Assembly: GCF_051027545.1 (NCBI RefSeq)
Contig: NZ_CP194902.1
Coordinates: 620,001-684,000 of the forward strand
Length of the DNA: 64,000 nt
DNA from: Methylocaldum sp002005105
Lineage (GTDB): Bacteria > Pseudomonadota > Gammaproteobacteria > Methylococcales > Methylococcaceae
Direction of reading: 5' to 3'
Under the pieces are notes generated by a model that saw nothing but the letters and a program-made list of their open reading frames with translations, searched no databases and was not told the DNA's origin. The first letter of the stretch is position 1, and every line of letters begins with the position of its first letter. This document shows, one piece after another, positions 44,146 to 52,516 of this stretch. Both the position numbers and the translations under genes were made by a program.

Positions 44146-44352
44146 ACGCTTGACCGATTCTTTACGGCCTGTTTTTTCCAGATACTCCACATAACTCGCA
44201 CCCGCCCGGCGCAGGAACAACATCTGTTTCTTGAAGTTGCTGCAGTGCCTGCACATCATCAGGTGCAGCCGCACTGCCATTCGCTCTCTCAGACTCAAGT
44301 GAACGTCCAATGACTTGGACACCAGCTCACTGACTTCCCGGCAGGAACGCAT
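44143..44352 (-). CDS. Anti-sigma factor, zinc-finger (ZAS) type
   Basis: 69 aa, with His-x3-Cys-x2-Cys in RLHLMMCRHCSNF, the zinc site of anti-sigma factors that hold ECF sigma factors. No membrane segment, so a soluble redox- or metal-type anti-sigma. It starts 1 nt after the sigma gene's stop codon, giving a two-gene operon. Confidence 0.82.
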   Translation of the reverse strand: MRSCREVSELVSKSLDVHLSLRERMAVRLHLMMCRHCSNFKKQMLFLRRAGASYVEYLEKTGRKESVKR

Positions 44353-44353
44353 G

Positions 44354-44923
44354 TTATTTATCTCCGGTCTGCTGTTTGCCGAACCACCGCGCTTCCAGAC
44401 ATGCCCGCAATCTCATGCGGGCACGATGCAACGTAACCCAATAATTGGTCGAACTGAGGTTAGCTTCCTTACAGATTTCTTCCGGCTCCAATCCGACCAG
44501 TTCCCTGAGCATGAATACTTCGGCCTGACGCGCCGGCAGATTCTGCTGGCACCACTCGTAGATACGCCAGAACTCCTCCTGTTCCAGAGCATTTTCAGGA
44601 TGCGACCAGACCTTGGGCGGTGAGTGCCAACTCCCTTCGGCGTTGAACAAGTGCTCCTCAATGTCCTCGTCCGCCCCAACCCGGTCCGGCTCGAACAAAC
44701 GGGTTTCTCGTGCGTCACGACGCTGTTGGTCGGCGATCTTGTGCTTCAGGATCCCAATCAGCCAGGTACGCAACGATGAGCGTTCGGCAAAACCGGCATC
44801 GGACTGCAAGGCCGCCAGCAAGGTTTCCTGCACCACGTCTTCCGCCAAGTCGGCATCACGCAGATGCAGCAGCGCATAGCGGAACAATATCGGGCGGTGT
44901 TGTATCAGCGTGTCATCGGTCAA
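44354..44923 (-). CDS. ECF-type RNA polymerase sigma factor
   Basis: 189 aa from TTG 44923, with AAGGGG 6 nt upstream; longer frames upstream lack a ribosome site. Region 2 is PILFRYALLHLRDADLAEDVVQETLLAAL and SSLRTWLIGILKHKIADQQRR. Region 4 is LPARQAEVFMLRELVGLEPEEICKEANLSSTNYWVTLHRARMRLR. It is paired with the anti-sigma gene. An IS5-type element has inserted about 190 bp upstream of the start and may have separated it from its original promoter or neighbour. Confidence 0.88.
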   Translation of the reverse strand: MTDDTLIQHRPILFRYALLHLRDADLAEDVVQETLLAALQSDAGFAERSSLRTWLIGILKHKIADQQRRDARETRLFEPDRVGADEDIEEHLFNAEGSWHSPPKVWSHPENALEQEEFWRIYEWCQQNLPARQAEVFMLRELVGLEPEEICKEANLSSTNYWVTLHRARMRLRACLEARWFGKQQTGDK

Positions 44924-45190
44924 GGCATGCCCCTTCGGTTTTCTTGTTCGCTTCGGGCCATTGTTCTGGTGCCTTTTCACTTTAACCTTTGCACTTTGCG
45001 GGCAACAAGCCGGCTGGAATTTCTCGATGCGCGCCTCGCAAGGAAACGTATATTTCACGCACTTTTGAACTCTTCGGCCAAATCAGTCGTAAGGTTCGGC
45101 CCCGGCCAGCGACTAAGAGCCTATCCCAGTAGGAACAAAAGCGTGATGAGCGACCTCTAATGCCGAAATTTCGAGTCAAGAGGGGCTCTT

Positions 45191-45613
45191 ATGGGACTGG
45201 TGACGAAAGATGATGGCTGGCGCATTCCGGATGAGCTGTGGGAACGGATGGAACCGCTCTTGCCGCCGCGTAAACCGCATCCGCTCGGGTGCCATAACCC
45301 GCGGGTGCCGGACCGACAGGCGATGAATGCGATCTTGTTTGTGCTCCGGACCGGGTGTCAGTGGAATGCGCTGAACGCCACCGGGATTTGCTCCAGCAGT
45401 TCGGCCCATCGCCGCTTTGTCGAGTGGACCGAAGCCGGGGTGTTCCAGGCGTTCTGGCGCGAAGGACTGCTGACTTATGATGCGTTGAAGGGCTTGGACT
45501 GGTCGTGGTTGGCCATGGATGGGGCCATGACGAAAGCGCCGTTGGCGGGTTCAAAAAAACGGGACCGAATCCGACCGACCGGGGCAAACAAGGTGCGAAG
45601 CGAAGCCTGTTAA
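45191..45613 (+). CDS. IS5-family transposase, first frame (orfA)
   Basis: 140 aa: IPDELWERMEPLLPPRKPHPLG and MNAILFVLRTGCQWNALN are the N-terminal DUF4096-like DNA-binding part, and LDWSWLAMDGAMTKAP holds the first catalytic Asp. An A7 run at 45553-45559 lets ribosomes slip -1 into the second frame to make the full DDE enzyme. RBS GAGGGG lies just upstream of the ATG. Confidence 0.88.
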   Translation: MGLVTKDDGWRIPDELWERMEPLLPPRKPHPLGCHNPRVPDRQAMNAILFVLRTGCQWNALNATGICSSSSAHRRFVEWTEAGVFQAFWREGLLTYDALKGLDWSWLAMDGAMTKAPLAGSKKRDRIRPTGANKVRSEAC

Positions 45614-46023
45614 CCGATGGCGCGGGCCTGCCGCTGAGTGTGGTGATTGCCGGCGCCAATCGGCACGACCTGAAGCTGGCGCGGTCCACCTTGGCGGCCA
45701 TCGGCGTCCCGCGCCCTGTACCCACGCCGGAGCAGCCGCAAGGCTTGTGCCTGGACAAAGGCTATGACTATGACGAGGTGAGGGACTTGGCCAAGGCCTT
45801 TCAGTTTACCGCTCACATTCGAGCGCGCGGTGAGGAGGCCGAAGCGATCAAGAAGGAAGCCGGTTTCAAGGCGCGGCGCTGGGTGGTCGAACGGACCCAC
45901 AGCTGGCTCAACCGATTCCGCCGGATTTTGATCCGCTGGGAAAAACGAACCGACACCTATCTTGCCATGCTGCACTTGGCCTGCGGCATCATTACTTGGC
46001 GGGCAACGGGTCTACTGGGATAG
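45505..46023 (+). CDS. IS5-family transposase, second frame (orfB, reached by -1 frameshift)
   Basis: The frame holds the rest of the catalytic domain: LTDGAGLPLSVVIAGANRHDLKL (second Asp region), LCLDKGYDYDEV, and RRWVVERTHSWLNRFRRILIRWEK with the catalytic Glu in the DDE family's Y/R-E motif. It is in the -1 frame relative to orfA, meeting at the A7 run, as expected for programmed frameshifting in this group. Confidence 0.85.
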   Translation: MVGHGWGHDESAVGGFKKTGPNPTDRGKQGAKRSLLTDGAGLPLSVVIAGANRHDLKLARSTLAAIGVPRPVPTPEQPQGLCLDKGYDYDEVRDLAKAFQFTAHIRARGEEAEAIKKEAGFKARRWVVERTHSWLNRFRRILIRWEKRTDTYLAMLHLACGIITWRATGLLG

Positions 46024-46064
46024 GCTCTAAGGGACAAACTTTCAATTGTAAGAGGACTCGATCT

Positions 46065-46811
46065 ATGACGAGGCACTTGCTTTTCCTATTCGGCCTTAGC
46101 ATGGCGCTGGCCTTCCGAATTGGGTATGCGGCCGAACCGGACTGGAGCAACTACGGCCAGATTCTCGCGCGACACCTCAGCGAGCGCACCGTCGCCGGAA
46201 CTCGTTTGGCATGGCTGAATTACACCGGGTTGAAAAGCGATCCGGCGTTCACGCTGGCGATCGCACAAATCGCTGCCTTTCCCGTGGACAATCTCAAGTC
46301 CCGCGAGGAAAAGCTGGCCTTCTACATCAACGCTTACAACATTCTGGCCATCAAGACCGTGCTGGATCACTGGCCGGTTGAGAGCATCAAGGATGTCGGC
46401 AATCTCCTCAATCCGGTGTGGAAGCGCCCGGTCGGCAATGTGGGCGGCAATGCCCTGAGCCTCGACGAGATCGAGAACGACATCCTGCGCAGACTGGGCG
46501 AGCCGCGCATCCACATGGCCATCGTCTGCGCCTCGAAAAGCTGCCCCGATTTACATCCGGAACCCTATACCGCGGCAAAGCTGAATATGCAGCTCGACTC
46601 CGCCAGCGCCAGCTATTTGAATAATCCCACCAAGGGCCTGCGGGTAGAGGGAACGGCGGTAAGGGTATCAAAAATCTTCGACTGGTTCGGCGAGGATTTC
46701 GAACAGAAGGGCGGCGTCGAGGCATTCATCCGGACTTATCGCCCGGACTTGCCGCAAGGCTTGGAAATCAAGGCCAATCTGCCCTATGACTGGACGCTGA
46801 ACGGCGAATGA
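46065..46811 (+). CDS. DUF547 domain secreted protein
   Basis: 248 aa from ATG 46065 (AAGAGGACTCGATCT upstream). The signal peptide is LLFLFGLSMALAFRIGYA. The DUF547 core is LAFYINAYNILAIKTVLDHWPVESIKDVGN with AIVCASKSCPDLHPEPYTA, including its conserved Cys and His. DUF547 proteins often sit with sigma factors and redox genes; their function is unknown, though a papain-like fold has been proposed. It starts only 37 bp after the IS element, so its own upstream promoter has been displaced. Confidence 0.87.
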   Translation: MTRHLLFLFGLSMALAFRIGYAAEPDWSNYGQILARHLSERTVAGTRLAWLNYTGLKSDPAFTLAIAQIAAFPVDNLKSREEKLAFYINAYNILAIKTVLDHWPVESIKDVGNLLNPVWKRPVGNVGGNALSLDEIENDILRRLGEPRIHMAIVCASKSCPDLHPEPYTAAKLNMQLDSASASYLNNPTKGLRVEGTAVRVSKIFDWFGEDFEQKGGVEAFIRTYRPDLPQGLEIKANLPYDWTLNGE

Positions 46812-47090
46812 CGCCCAAACAGCGGAGTTGAGATCATTGTCCAGCAGCGCGAAAACGAGAACGCTGCGGAGAGGGTCCGTGTCAGAGTCTCGAGTGTCAT
46901 CAGTGTTCTCTTTGATTGAAACGACATGGAATGGATTCATCTGTTCTGTCGAACGCCCCCTGCCTCAGCATTTATTTGGCCACGACGGCAGACATCACAA
47001 GTCTCCGGCAAACAGCAGTTCGCCCCAATAGTGCCGGATCAGTCCAGCCAGTCGGCTACCGACCATCTTTCACTATATCGGTATAAACAT
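46812..47090. other. Gene-free gap before the repeat cluster
   Basis: I see no gene here: short open frames lack ribosome sites and familiar motifs. It leads into the repeat cluster that begins near 47091. Confidence 0.4.
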
Positions 47091-47400
47091 TAGAGCATTT
47101 TCATACCTACTGTACGGGCACTCGCGAGTAGGTCGGGAATCCCTCCCAATCGCAAACGGTCGCTTTAGCCGCGACCCCTCCAATCGCAAACGGTCATCCG
47201 GGGAAGGGGCTGGCCGGCGCTCCCGGCTAGGCCGTTTGCGATTGGAAGGGTCATCCCAGCGCTCCTGGGATGACCGTTTGCGATTGGAGCGCCGAAGCCG
47301 CCCTTCCCGAGGTGCAGTTGGGCCAACGAGTTCGTCGGCAAAGGATTGCCGACCTACTCCACTGTTGGCCTCGAACAGTACAGGTTCTCGGTCCAGAAAA
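47091..47400 (+). repeat. GTAGGTCGGCAA-family element loaded with anchor/hairpin array (second copy)
   Basis: The left part is AGAGCATTTTCATACC...GTAGGTCGGGAATCCCT; the right part is GTCGGCAAAGGATTGCCGAC. Between them are four anchors CCAATCGCAAACGG (47146 and 47180 on +, 47232 and 47274 inverted) separated by hairpins of differing sequence, e.g. GGTCATCCCAGCGCTCCTGGGATGACC-like. The gap 47401-47550 holds no gene. Confidence 0.7.
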
Positions 47401-47550
47401 ACTGGCCGATGTTCTCCCTTCCCGCAACACACCGGGAATTCCTGGACCAAGCCGCTGTGCCTCGCTGTGGCTCCCATTCGCAGGAAGCCCTCTAGCGTAG
47501 CGCCCCTCTCGAACGCCGGGTTGGGTGTTTCTTGCGGCGTTCGTGCACCG

Positions 47551-48042
47551 CTAACACCCGGTGGGAGCAGGCGGAAGGTCCGCATGATGGCCCTTGTAAG
47601 GGTGTCCGTTTTCAACCAAATACTTGAAGGATGCGAGTGACTGCGCCCCCATTCTTCGCATTCTGGCAAGCATAGCTGGCTCAAGGAGCGTTCCAATTAG
47701 ACCGCCCTTCAGCTCAATTTCGGCTTCCGACACCAGCAAAGCCTGTTGCGCGCCGTCCGGATGTACCGACCAAACATTGCTTGCTCGCTTAACGAACGGT
47801 ATTCCAAACCCTTCGTACTTGAAGGCCCGCCCTTCGTCCCATGCGATCCAACGCTCCTTGATCGTTAACTTTCCCGCCAATTCGCAGGTGCGCTCCGCGC
47901 CAACACCGCGGGCGACCGGTCCATCACATGTGGCACGGAGTACAGGCTCTGACCATAGCTGTATGTCCTCCAAAGCTGCGAGCCTCTCCCACACGACCGA
48001 GGCAGGAGCGTTGATGCATACAGAAGTGGACAGCTTAATCAT
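47551..48042 (-). CDS. SRPBCC family protein
   Basis: 163 aa from ATG 48042 (AAAGGAGGTTAC upstream). START/Bet v1-like lipid-binding fold: IKLSTSVCINAPASVVWERLAALEDIQLWSEPV at the N-terminus, then GKLTIKERWIAWDEGRAFKYEGFGIP and the C-terminal helix LLEPAMLARMRRMGAQSLASFKYLVENGHPYKG. Ligand unknown. Same strand as a membrane SRPBCC protein 120 bp upstream. A damaged C-terminal copy of this type lies at about 53606-53720. Confidence 0.85.
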   Translation of the reverse strand: MIKLSTSVCINAPASVVWERLAALEDIQLWSEPVLRATCDGPVARGVGAERTCELAGKLTIKERWIAWDEGRAFKYEGFGIPFVKRASNVWSVHPDGAQQALLVSEAEIELKGGLIGTLLEPAMLARMRRMGAQSLASFKYLVENGHPYKGHHADLPPAPTGC

Positions 48043-48166
48043 GTAACCTCCTTTTGCGATCGGGAATGGTTGACGACCAATGCCTGAATTCACCGGACCT
48101 GCGCCGCTTTTCGCGCAGGTCCGGTGAAATGATGGGTCGGGCGTCATTTCAGATGGATAGCCCAGA

Positions 48167-49081
48167 TTAACAAAAATTCGGCAGAAGACGCGCCATTACT
48201 TTGGGGATCGATTGCAAGTGAACTTCGTTACTCTTTCCTAAAGCGCTTGCAGCCATGCGCTGTATGATCTTTGGGAAATCGCGGTCGGCCTGAAAGGCCA
48301 ACAGAGGAAGGATGACCGGTGCAAGCAACCTGTTCTTCGGCATCAATTCCCACCACACCATGACTTGCGAACCGGCGTCCGATGGTGTGATTTTCCATCC
48401 GCCGCACATTGTTTTTGCCGGGAATGGAAAATCCGGAGCTTCTGAAAGAAAGCGCACGGCGAAACTGTGGCCGGGATTGAACTCAGTACATTCCTCGGAC
48501 CATCGTTTGCCCGCGTGATCTTCACAAGATCGGACAGCCCCGACAGCAGGTGCTTTTCCTTCCAGGACAACGGAGCGCTTCAATGACGGCATGTACTTCT
48601 TGATGTCGCCAATATTGCCCACAATCGGCCACATTTGTGCAACGGGTACATTGGTTTCAACGATAATGCAATGGCGATAATCGCCATTTTTTCCTGTCCT
48701 GTGAGCCCGGCCAACGGCCCAAAGCTGCCAAGCGCCGAAGACAAATACCGCGCCAGCGACGGCAAGAACAAGAATAATGCCCAGAGGTGAAAACAGCTTA
48801 GGAAAGGCAAGCAACAAAACGATGGAGCCTACTACCCACGAGAAATCGGCGGCACTTGCATAAAGCGCGCGCCACGTTGCGATCCTCTGACGCGTTGCCT
48901 GATGGATCAGGTCGGCAGCAAAGATGACCAAGACGATGCTGACTACTTGAAGCACAGCTGGCGCATGTATCCCAAGCCACTCGCCCACCAGCGCTGGGCG
49001 AAGGAGCATGAGCAGCGCGGAGGAAAGTGAAAAGACGGCGTTCGCCGCCAAAGCCAAACGAAGCGGTAAAACGGCATGCAT
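48167..49081 (-). CDS. Membrane protein with C-terminal SRPBCC domain
   Basis: 304 aa. Four membrane segments lie within residues 5-125 (LALAANAVFSLSSALLMLL, VLQVVSIVLVIFAADLIH, FSWVVGSIVLLLAFPKLF, LGIILVLAVAGAVFVFGAWQ). A polyketide-cyclase/dehydrase type SRPBCC domain follows at ~140-285 (CIIVETNVPVAQMWPIVGNIGDIKKYMPSL, GHSFAVRFLSEAPDFPFPAKTMCGGWKITP). AAAGGAGATATTAA precedes the ATG. It is divergent from the HxlR regulator and is its probable target. Confidence 0.83.
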   Translation of the reverse strand: MHAVLPLRLALAANAVFSLSSALLMLLRPALVGEWLGIHAPAVLQVVSIVLVIFAADLIHQATRQRIATWRALYASAADFSWVVGSIVLLLAFPKLFSPLGIILVLAVAGAVFVFGAWQLWAVGRAHRTGKNGDYRHCIIVETNVPVAQMWPIVGNIGDIKKYMPSLKRSVVLEGKAPAVGAVRSCEDHAGKRWSEECTEFNPGHSFAVRFLSEAPDFPFPAKTMCGGWKITPSDAGSQVMVWWELMPKNRLLAPVILPLLAFQADRDFPKIIQRMAASALGKSNEVHLQSIPKVMARLLPNFC

Positions 49082-49262
49082 TTAATATCTCCTTTCGACG
49101 AATGACCAAGGGATGGATTCTTGGCCCCAACTTTCGATGTAGTGGGCTTTGTGCTCCTGCTCCCATGAGCTGGCGACCGGCGCTGTGATTGACAATCGCT
49201 TGCACGTTGCAAGTATCTGCATTTGGCTTGTGACGTGCAAGCGTTTTGCGTACGCTCGATTC

Positions 49263-49568
49263 ATGAGAGAAAAAGCGCCTGCCGGGCGGCGTTCGGGCTG
49301 CCCGATCAACATCCTGCTCGAAGCTGTGGGAGACACCTGGTCGCTGCTGATCGTGCGTGATCTGATGTTCTTCGGACGCAAGACCTACAACGAGTTTCCG
49401 AACGCGGGTGAAAAAATTGCAACCAATATCCTGTCGGATAGGCTGCAACGACTCGAATCCTCCGGGATCGTCGCGAAGCAGCGCGATCCCTCCGATGCCA
49501 GGCGATACCTCTACTGCCTGACGGAGAAAGGCACGGACCTCGCCCCGGTCGCAATGCCGTTACGTTAA
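49263..49568 (+). pseudogene. HxlR-family regulator, apparently truncated by a repeat insertion
   Basis: 101 codons from ATG 49263: SGCPINILLEAVGDTWSLLIVRDLMFFGRKTYNEF, IATNILSDRLQRLESSGIVAKQRDPSDARRYLYCLTEKGTDLAPV is a good HxlR winged helix. It then stops abruptly (AMPLR) as a repeat with GTCATTCCGGCAGGGATTG begins. A fragment that looks like the missing HxlR C-terminus (GVIREMTENREGFIAKVRERW) follows about 230 bp downstream. The DNA-binding part may still be made and function. Confidence 0.65.
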
Positions 49569-49797
49569 GGCGTCATTCCGGCAGGGATTGCTCGCCCCTT
49601 CCCTGGGGCTCGTCCTTCGGACCGTGCTTAGCACGTCCAAATTCGCTCCTTGCGAATTTGTGCCGGAATCCAGAGCACAGGGAAGTGACACGCCTCTGCC
49701 ATCCATGGCTTCTGGACCCCGGCATTCCAATCGCAAACGGGCCTTTAGTCGGCCCCTTCCCTGCCGGGGTGACGTCCTTCGCCTTAACTCAACGGCA
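49569..49797. repeat. Repeat insertion inside the HxlR gene
   Basis: Composite repeat: CGTCATTCCGGCAGGGATTG at the left and CCCTGCCGGGGTGACG at the right are roughly inverted. CCAATCGCAAACGG at 49727 is the array anchor seen at 40 kb and 47 kb. It also holds GTGCCGGAATCCAG. No gene content. Confidence 0.65.
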
Positions 49798-49893
49798 TTG
49801 ACCCCGGTCGGGGTCATTCGCGAAATGACGGAGAACCGGGAGGGTTTCATCGCCAAGGTGCGCGAACGGTGGATGCATGGCGCACCGCCGTGA
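49798..49893 (+). pseudogene. Displaced C-terminal fragment of the HxlR regulator
   Basis: Reads TPVGVIREMTENREGFIAKV plus RERWMHGAPP and stops. HxlR proteins typically end with a helix of this type (…REGFIxxVRxRW). It is in a different frame from the front part, which fits insertion of the 49569-49797 repeat. Confidence 0.55.
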
Positions 49894-49903
49894 CGAATCG
49901 ACA

Positions 49904-50770
49904 TCACCCCCGCATCCCGCTCACATAGGCCGCCGTTAGATCATGCGCCGGAGCCTCGAAGATCTGTCGGCACTGGCCGAATTCGACGAGAGTCCCGACC
50001 CGCTCCCGCAACCAGAAGAAAGCGGCGTAGTTGGCGATTCGTTTTGCCTGAGCCAGGTTGTGGGTAACGATGACCACGGTATAGCGTCCCCTCAACTGGG
50101 CGATCATATCTTCTACAATGCCGGAAGCGATGGGATCGAGGGCGCTGCAGGGCTCGTCCATGAGCAGCACGGAAGGCGCGAGAGCGAGCGCACGGGCGAT
50201 GCACAGGCGCTGCTGCTGACCGCCGGACAGAGCCAAGGCCGGCTTGTCGAGCCGATCCTTGACCTCGGCCCACAGGCCCACATCGGTGAGCACCCGTTCC
50301 AGCGTTTCGTCCAGATCGGCGCGCTTTTTCATGCCGTGTTCACGCAGCGGCATCTCGATGTTGCGGCGGATGGACAGCGGAAAGGGATTCGGTTTCTGGA
50401 AGATCATACCCACCTCCCGGCGCAGCGCCGACACATCTAGGCGGGGGGCGAGTATATCCTGGCCGCCGATACGGATGCCGCCCTCGACTCGGCAGCCCGG
50501 AATCATGTCGGTCAGCCGGTTGAGCGCAGACAGAAAACTCGTCTTCCCGCACCCGGATGGACCGATCAACGCTGTGATACAGCCCTTGTAGATATCCAGC
50601 GTTACATCCTTCAGGGCTGGGTGATCGCCGTAGCTTACGGAGAGACTCGTCACCCGGATCAGGGGCTCGGGCACGCAGCAGGGCGGACCGGATTGCAATG
50701 GGCCAACGGTATAAGCACCGGCATTTATATTGGGCGAACAGCCGCTGTGTCGGTCGAGAGTTTGCGTCAT
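49904..50770 (-). CDS. pstB: Phosphate ABC transporter ATP-binding protein PstB
   Basis: 288 aa: Walker A GPSGCGKTSFL, PstB-specific LNRLTDMIPGCRVEGGI and IFQKPNPFPLSI, signature LSGGQQQRLCIARALA, Walker B VLLMDEPCSALDP, H-loop VTHNLAQAKRI. An N-terminal extension of ~35 residues is unusual. The start overlaps the pstA stop (ATGA), so the order is pstS-pstC-pstA-pstB. No phoU follows; it would be expected after pstB, where repeats now lie. Confidence 0.93.
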   Translation of the reverse strand: MTQTLDRHSGCSPNINAGAYTVGPLQSGPPCCVPEPLIRVTSLSVSYGDHPALKDVTLDIYKGCITALIGPSGCGKTSFLSALNRLTDMIPGCRVEGGIRIGGQDILAPRLDVSALRREVGMIFQKPNPFPLSIRRNIEMPLREHGMKKRADLDETLERVLTDVGLWAEVKDRLDKPALALSGGQQQRLCIARALALAPSVLLMDEPCSALDPIASGIVEDMIAQLRGRYTVVIVTHNLAQAKRIANYAAFFWLRERVGTLVEFGQCRQIFEAPAHDLTAAYVSGMRG

Positions 50771-51639
50771 GGAGCTATGATCCTTCGGTTTAGCCAACGT
50801 TCCGCCAGATACAAGGCCGTGCCGTTGATCAGGATGAGCAGGCCGATCAACACCAGCGCTGAGGCGTAGGCATTGCCGTCGCCGCCGGCGACGTTCATCG
50901 ACAGGTCGTAAATATGGACGGACAGCGCGCGGCCGGAATCGAGGAGCGAGGACGGCATACGATCCACATAGCCGCTGGTGAAAATCAGCGCCGCCGTTTC
51001 CGCCATCGCTCGGCCGACGCCCAGCAGCAGTCCGGCCACGAGGCCCGATGACGCCGCCGGCAGCAGGATATGGCGAAGCGCCGCGGTGCGCGACAATCCG
51101 AGCGCGGCACTGCCCAGCCGCCAATCGTCGGGCACGGCGCGTAAGGCTCCTTCCGCGGTGCGGATGAGGATGGGCAGCACCATACAGGCGAGGGTCAGGC
51201 CGCCGGACAGGATGGAAAAGCCCAGCCCCAGAAAGACGCTGAAGAAAGCATTGCCGAACAGCCCGAAAACGATGGAAGGCACCCCGGCGAGCACATCCAG
51301 GCTCAGGCCGACGAGTCGCCCGAACCGACTGCGGGGACGAAGAAATTCCGTCAGCAGCACCGCCGTCGCCAGTCCCAGCGGCACCGCGGCGGCGACGGCC
51401 ACGCCCAGGATCAGCAGCGTGGAAACCAGGATAGGGCCGATACCCCCGGTCCTGCCGGCGTTCAGCGGCGATGACGACAGGAAAGCCCAGGACAGCCGCT
51501 CGGCACCATGCCATAGCAAATCGCCCACCAGCCACAGGAAAGCGCCCGCCACCAGAAGCGCCGAACCCCAGACGGCCAAGGTCATCAGCGGCTCCAGTGT
51601 CCGGCTGCGAGCCATTGCGAACCTGCCCGCTTCAGACAT
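50767..51639 (-). CDS. pstA: Phosphate ABC transporter permease PstA
   Basis: 290 aa from ATG 51639. Six membrane segments of the PstA type, with the permease loop ALGLSRTAALRHILLPAASSGLVAGLLLGVGRAMAETAALIFTSG and VPSIVFGLFGNAFF. The start lies inside the end of pstC (8-bp overlap), and the stop overlaps pstB by 4 nt. It forms the transmembrane channel with PstC. Confidence 0.92.
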   Translation of the reverse strand: MSEAGRFAMARSRTLEPLMTLAVWGSALLVAGAFLWLVGDLLWHGAERLSWAFLSSSPLNAGRTGGIGPILVSTLLILGVAVAAAVPLGLATAVLLTEFLRPRSRFGRLVGLSLDVLAGVPSIVFGLFGNAFFSVFLGLGFSILSGGLTLACMVLPILIRTAEGALRAVPDDWRLGSAALGLSRTAALRHILLPAASSGLVAGLLLGVGRAMAETAALIFTSGYVDRMPSSLLDSGRALSVHIYDLSMNVAGGDGNAYASALVLIGLLILINGTALYLAERWLNRRIIAP

Positions 51640-52516
51640 GTGAACGCGCTCCGCCCAAGCGCAACGCGGCAACCGCCAGCAGGATGATCATCCCAGTCAG
51701 AACCAACCCGGACACGAAAAGTCCCGCACGGTGCTCGCCGGTGGCATAAGCCATCTCCAGAGCGATATTGGCGGTCAGCGTACGCACCGGGTCGAACAGG
51801 CTATGAGGGGTTTGCACCACATTGCCGGCAACCATCAGTACGGCCATGGTTTCGCCGAGGGCACGCCCGGCCGCCAGCAGCAGACCCGCGATAATGCCGC
51901 TCCGCGCCGCCGGCAGCACCACGCGAAGAACCGTTCCCGAACGCGATATCCCCAACGCCGCCGCGCCGTGCAGGTAAGCCTTGGGCACCGCCGCCAGCGC
52001 GGCATCGGCGGTAAGGGCCATAGTGGGCAAGATCATCAGTGTCAGAATGAGGATGCCCGCCAAAAGGCTGGCCCCCGGCGGTTGCCAGCGGGCGATCAGC
52101 GGCACCATCACGGTCAAGCCCCAGAGCCCGAACACGACGGAGGGAATGCCGGCGAGCAAGGCCACCATTCGCCGATAAGGGCGGGCGGCGGATGGCGGGG
52201 CGTAAAACCGGCAGAACAGTGCCGAGGCCACACCCAAGCCCCCCGCCAGCACCAGCGCCCCGGCGCTGGACGCCAATGTCGCCCAGAGCATGGGGGCGAG
52301 GCCGAACAGCCCTTCGGAAGGATGCCAGGCCGCATCGGTGAAAAAGCGCAGCCAACCGATCCGCTTGAGTACCGGCCAGGATTCGTGCAGCAGAAACAGC
52401 ACGATCAGCACCAGAACCGCGGCTGCCAGTCCGGCCGCGACCGAGAGCCACCCGGCGAGGCGCGCGTCAGTGCGCGAGGGGGACGAAATACTGTGCTTCG
52501 ACCAAATCATGAACAC
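51632..52516 (-). CDS. pstC: Phosphate ABC transporter permease PstC
   Basis: 294 aa with PstC-type segments: AAAVLVLIVLFLLHESWPVL, GIPSVVFGLWGLTVMVPLI, and coupling loop ALGISRSGTVLRVVLPAARSGIIAGLLLAAGRALGETMAVLMVAGN. The start (52516, or ATG 52510) overlaps the 3' end of pstS by ~50 bp, and the stop overlaps pstA, so the whole operon is translationally coupled. Confidence 0.92.
   Translation of the reverse strand: MFMIWSKHSISSPSRTDARLAGWLSVAAGLAAAVLVLIVLFLLHESWPVLKRIGWLRFFTDAAWHPSEGLFGLAPMLWATLASSAGALVLAGGLGVASALFCRFYAPPSAARPYRRMVALLAGIPSVVFGLWGLTVMVPLIARWQPPGASLLAGILILTLMILPTMALTADAALAAVPKAYLHGAAALGISRSGTVLRVVLPAARSGIIAGLLLAAGRALGETMAVLMVAGNVVQTPHSLFDPVRTLTANIALEMAYATGEHRAGLFVSGLVLTGMIILLAVAALRLGGARSHV

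Larger units (their letters stand above)
45117..46027 (+). mobile_element. Complete IS5-family insertion sequence (IS427-like)
   Basis: 911 bp with 16-bp perfect terminal inverted repeats (GAGCCTATCCCAGTAG at the left, its complement at 46012-46027). It is flanked by TAA direct repeats (45114-45116 and 46028-46030), read as the target-site duplication. It holds a two-frame transposase and looks intact, so it may be active. It lies between the sigma gene and the DUF547 gene. Confidence 0.9.
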
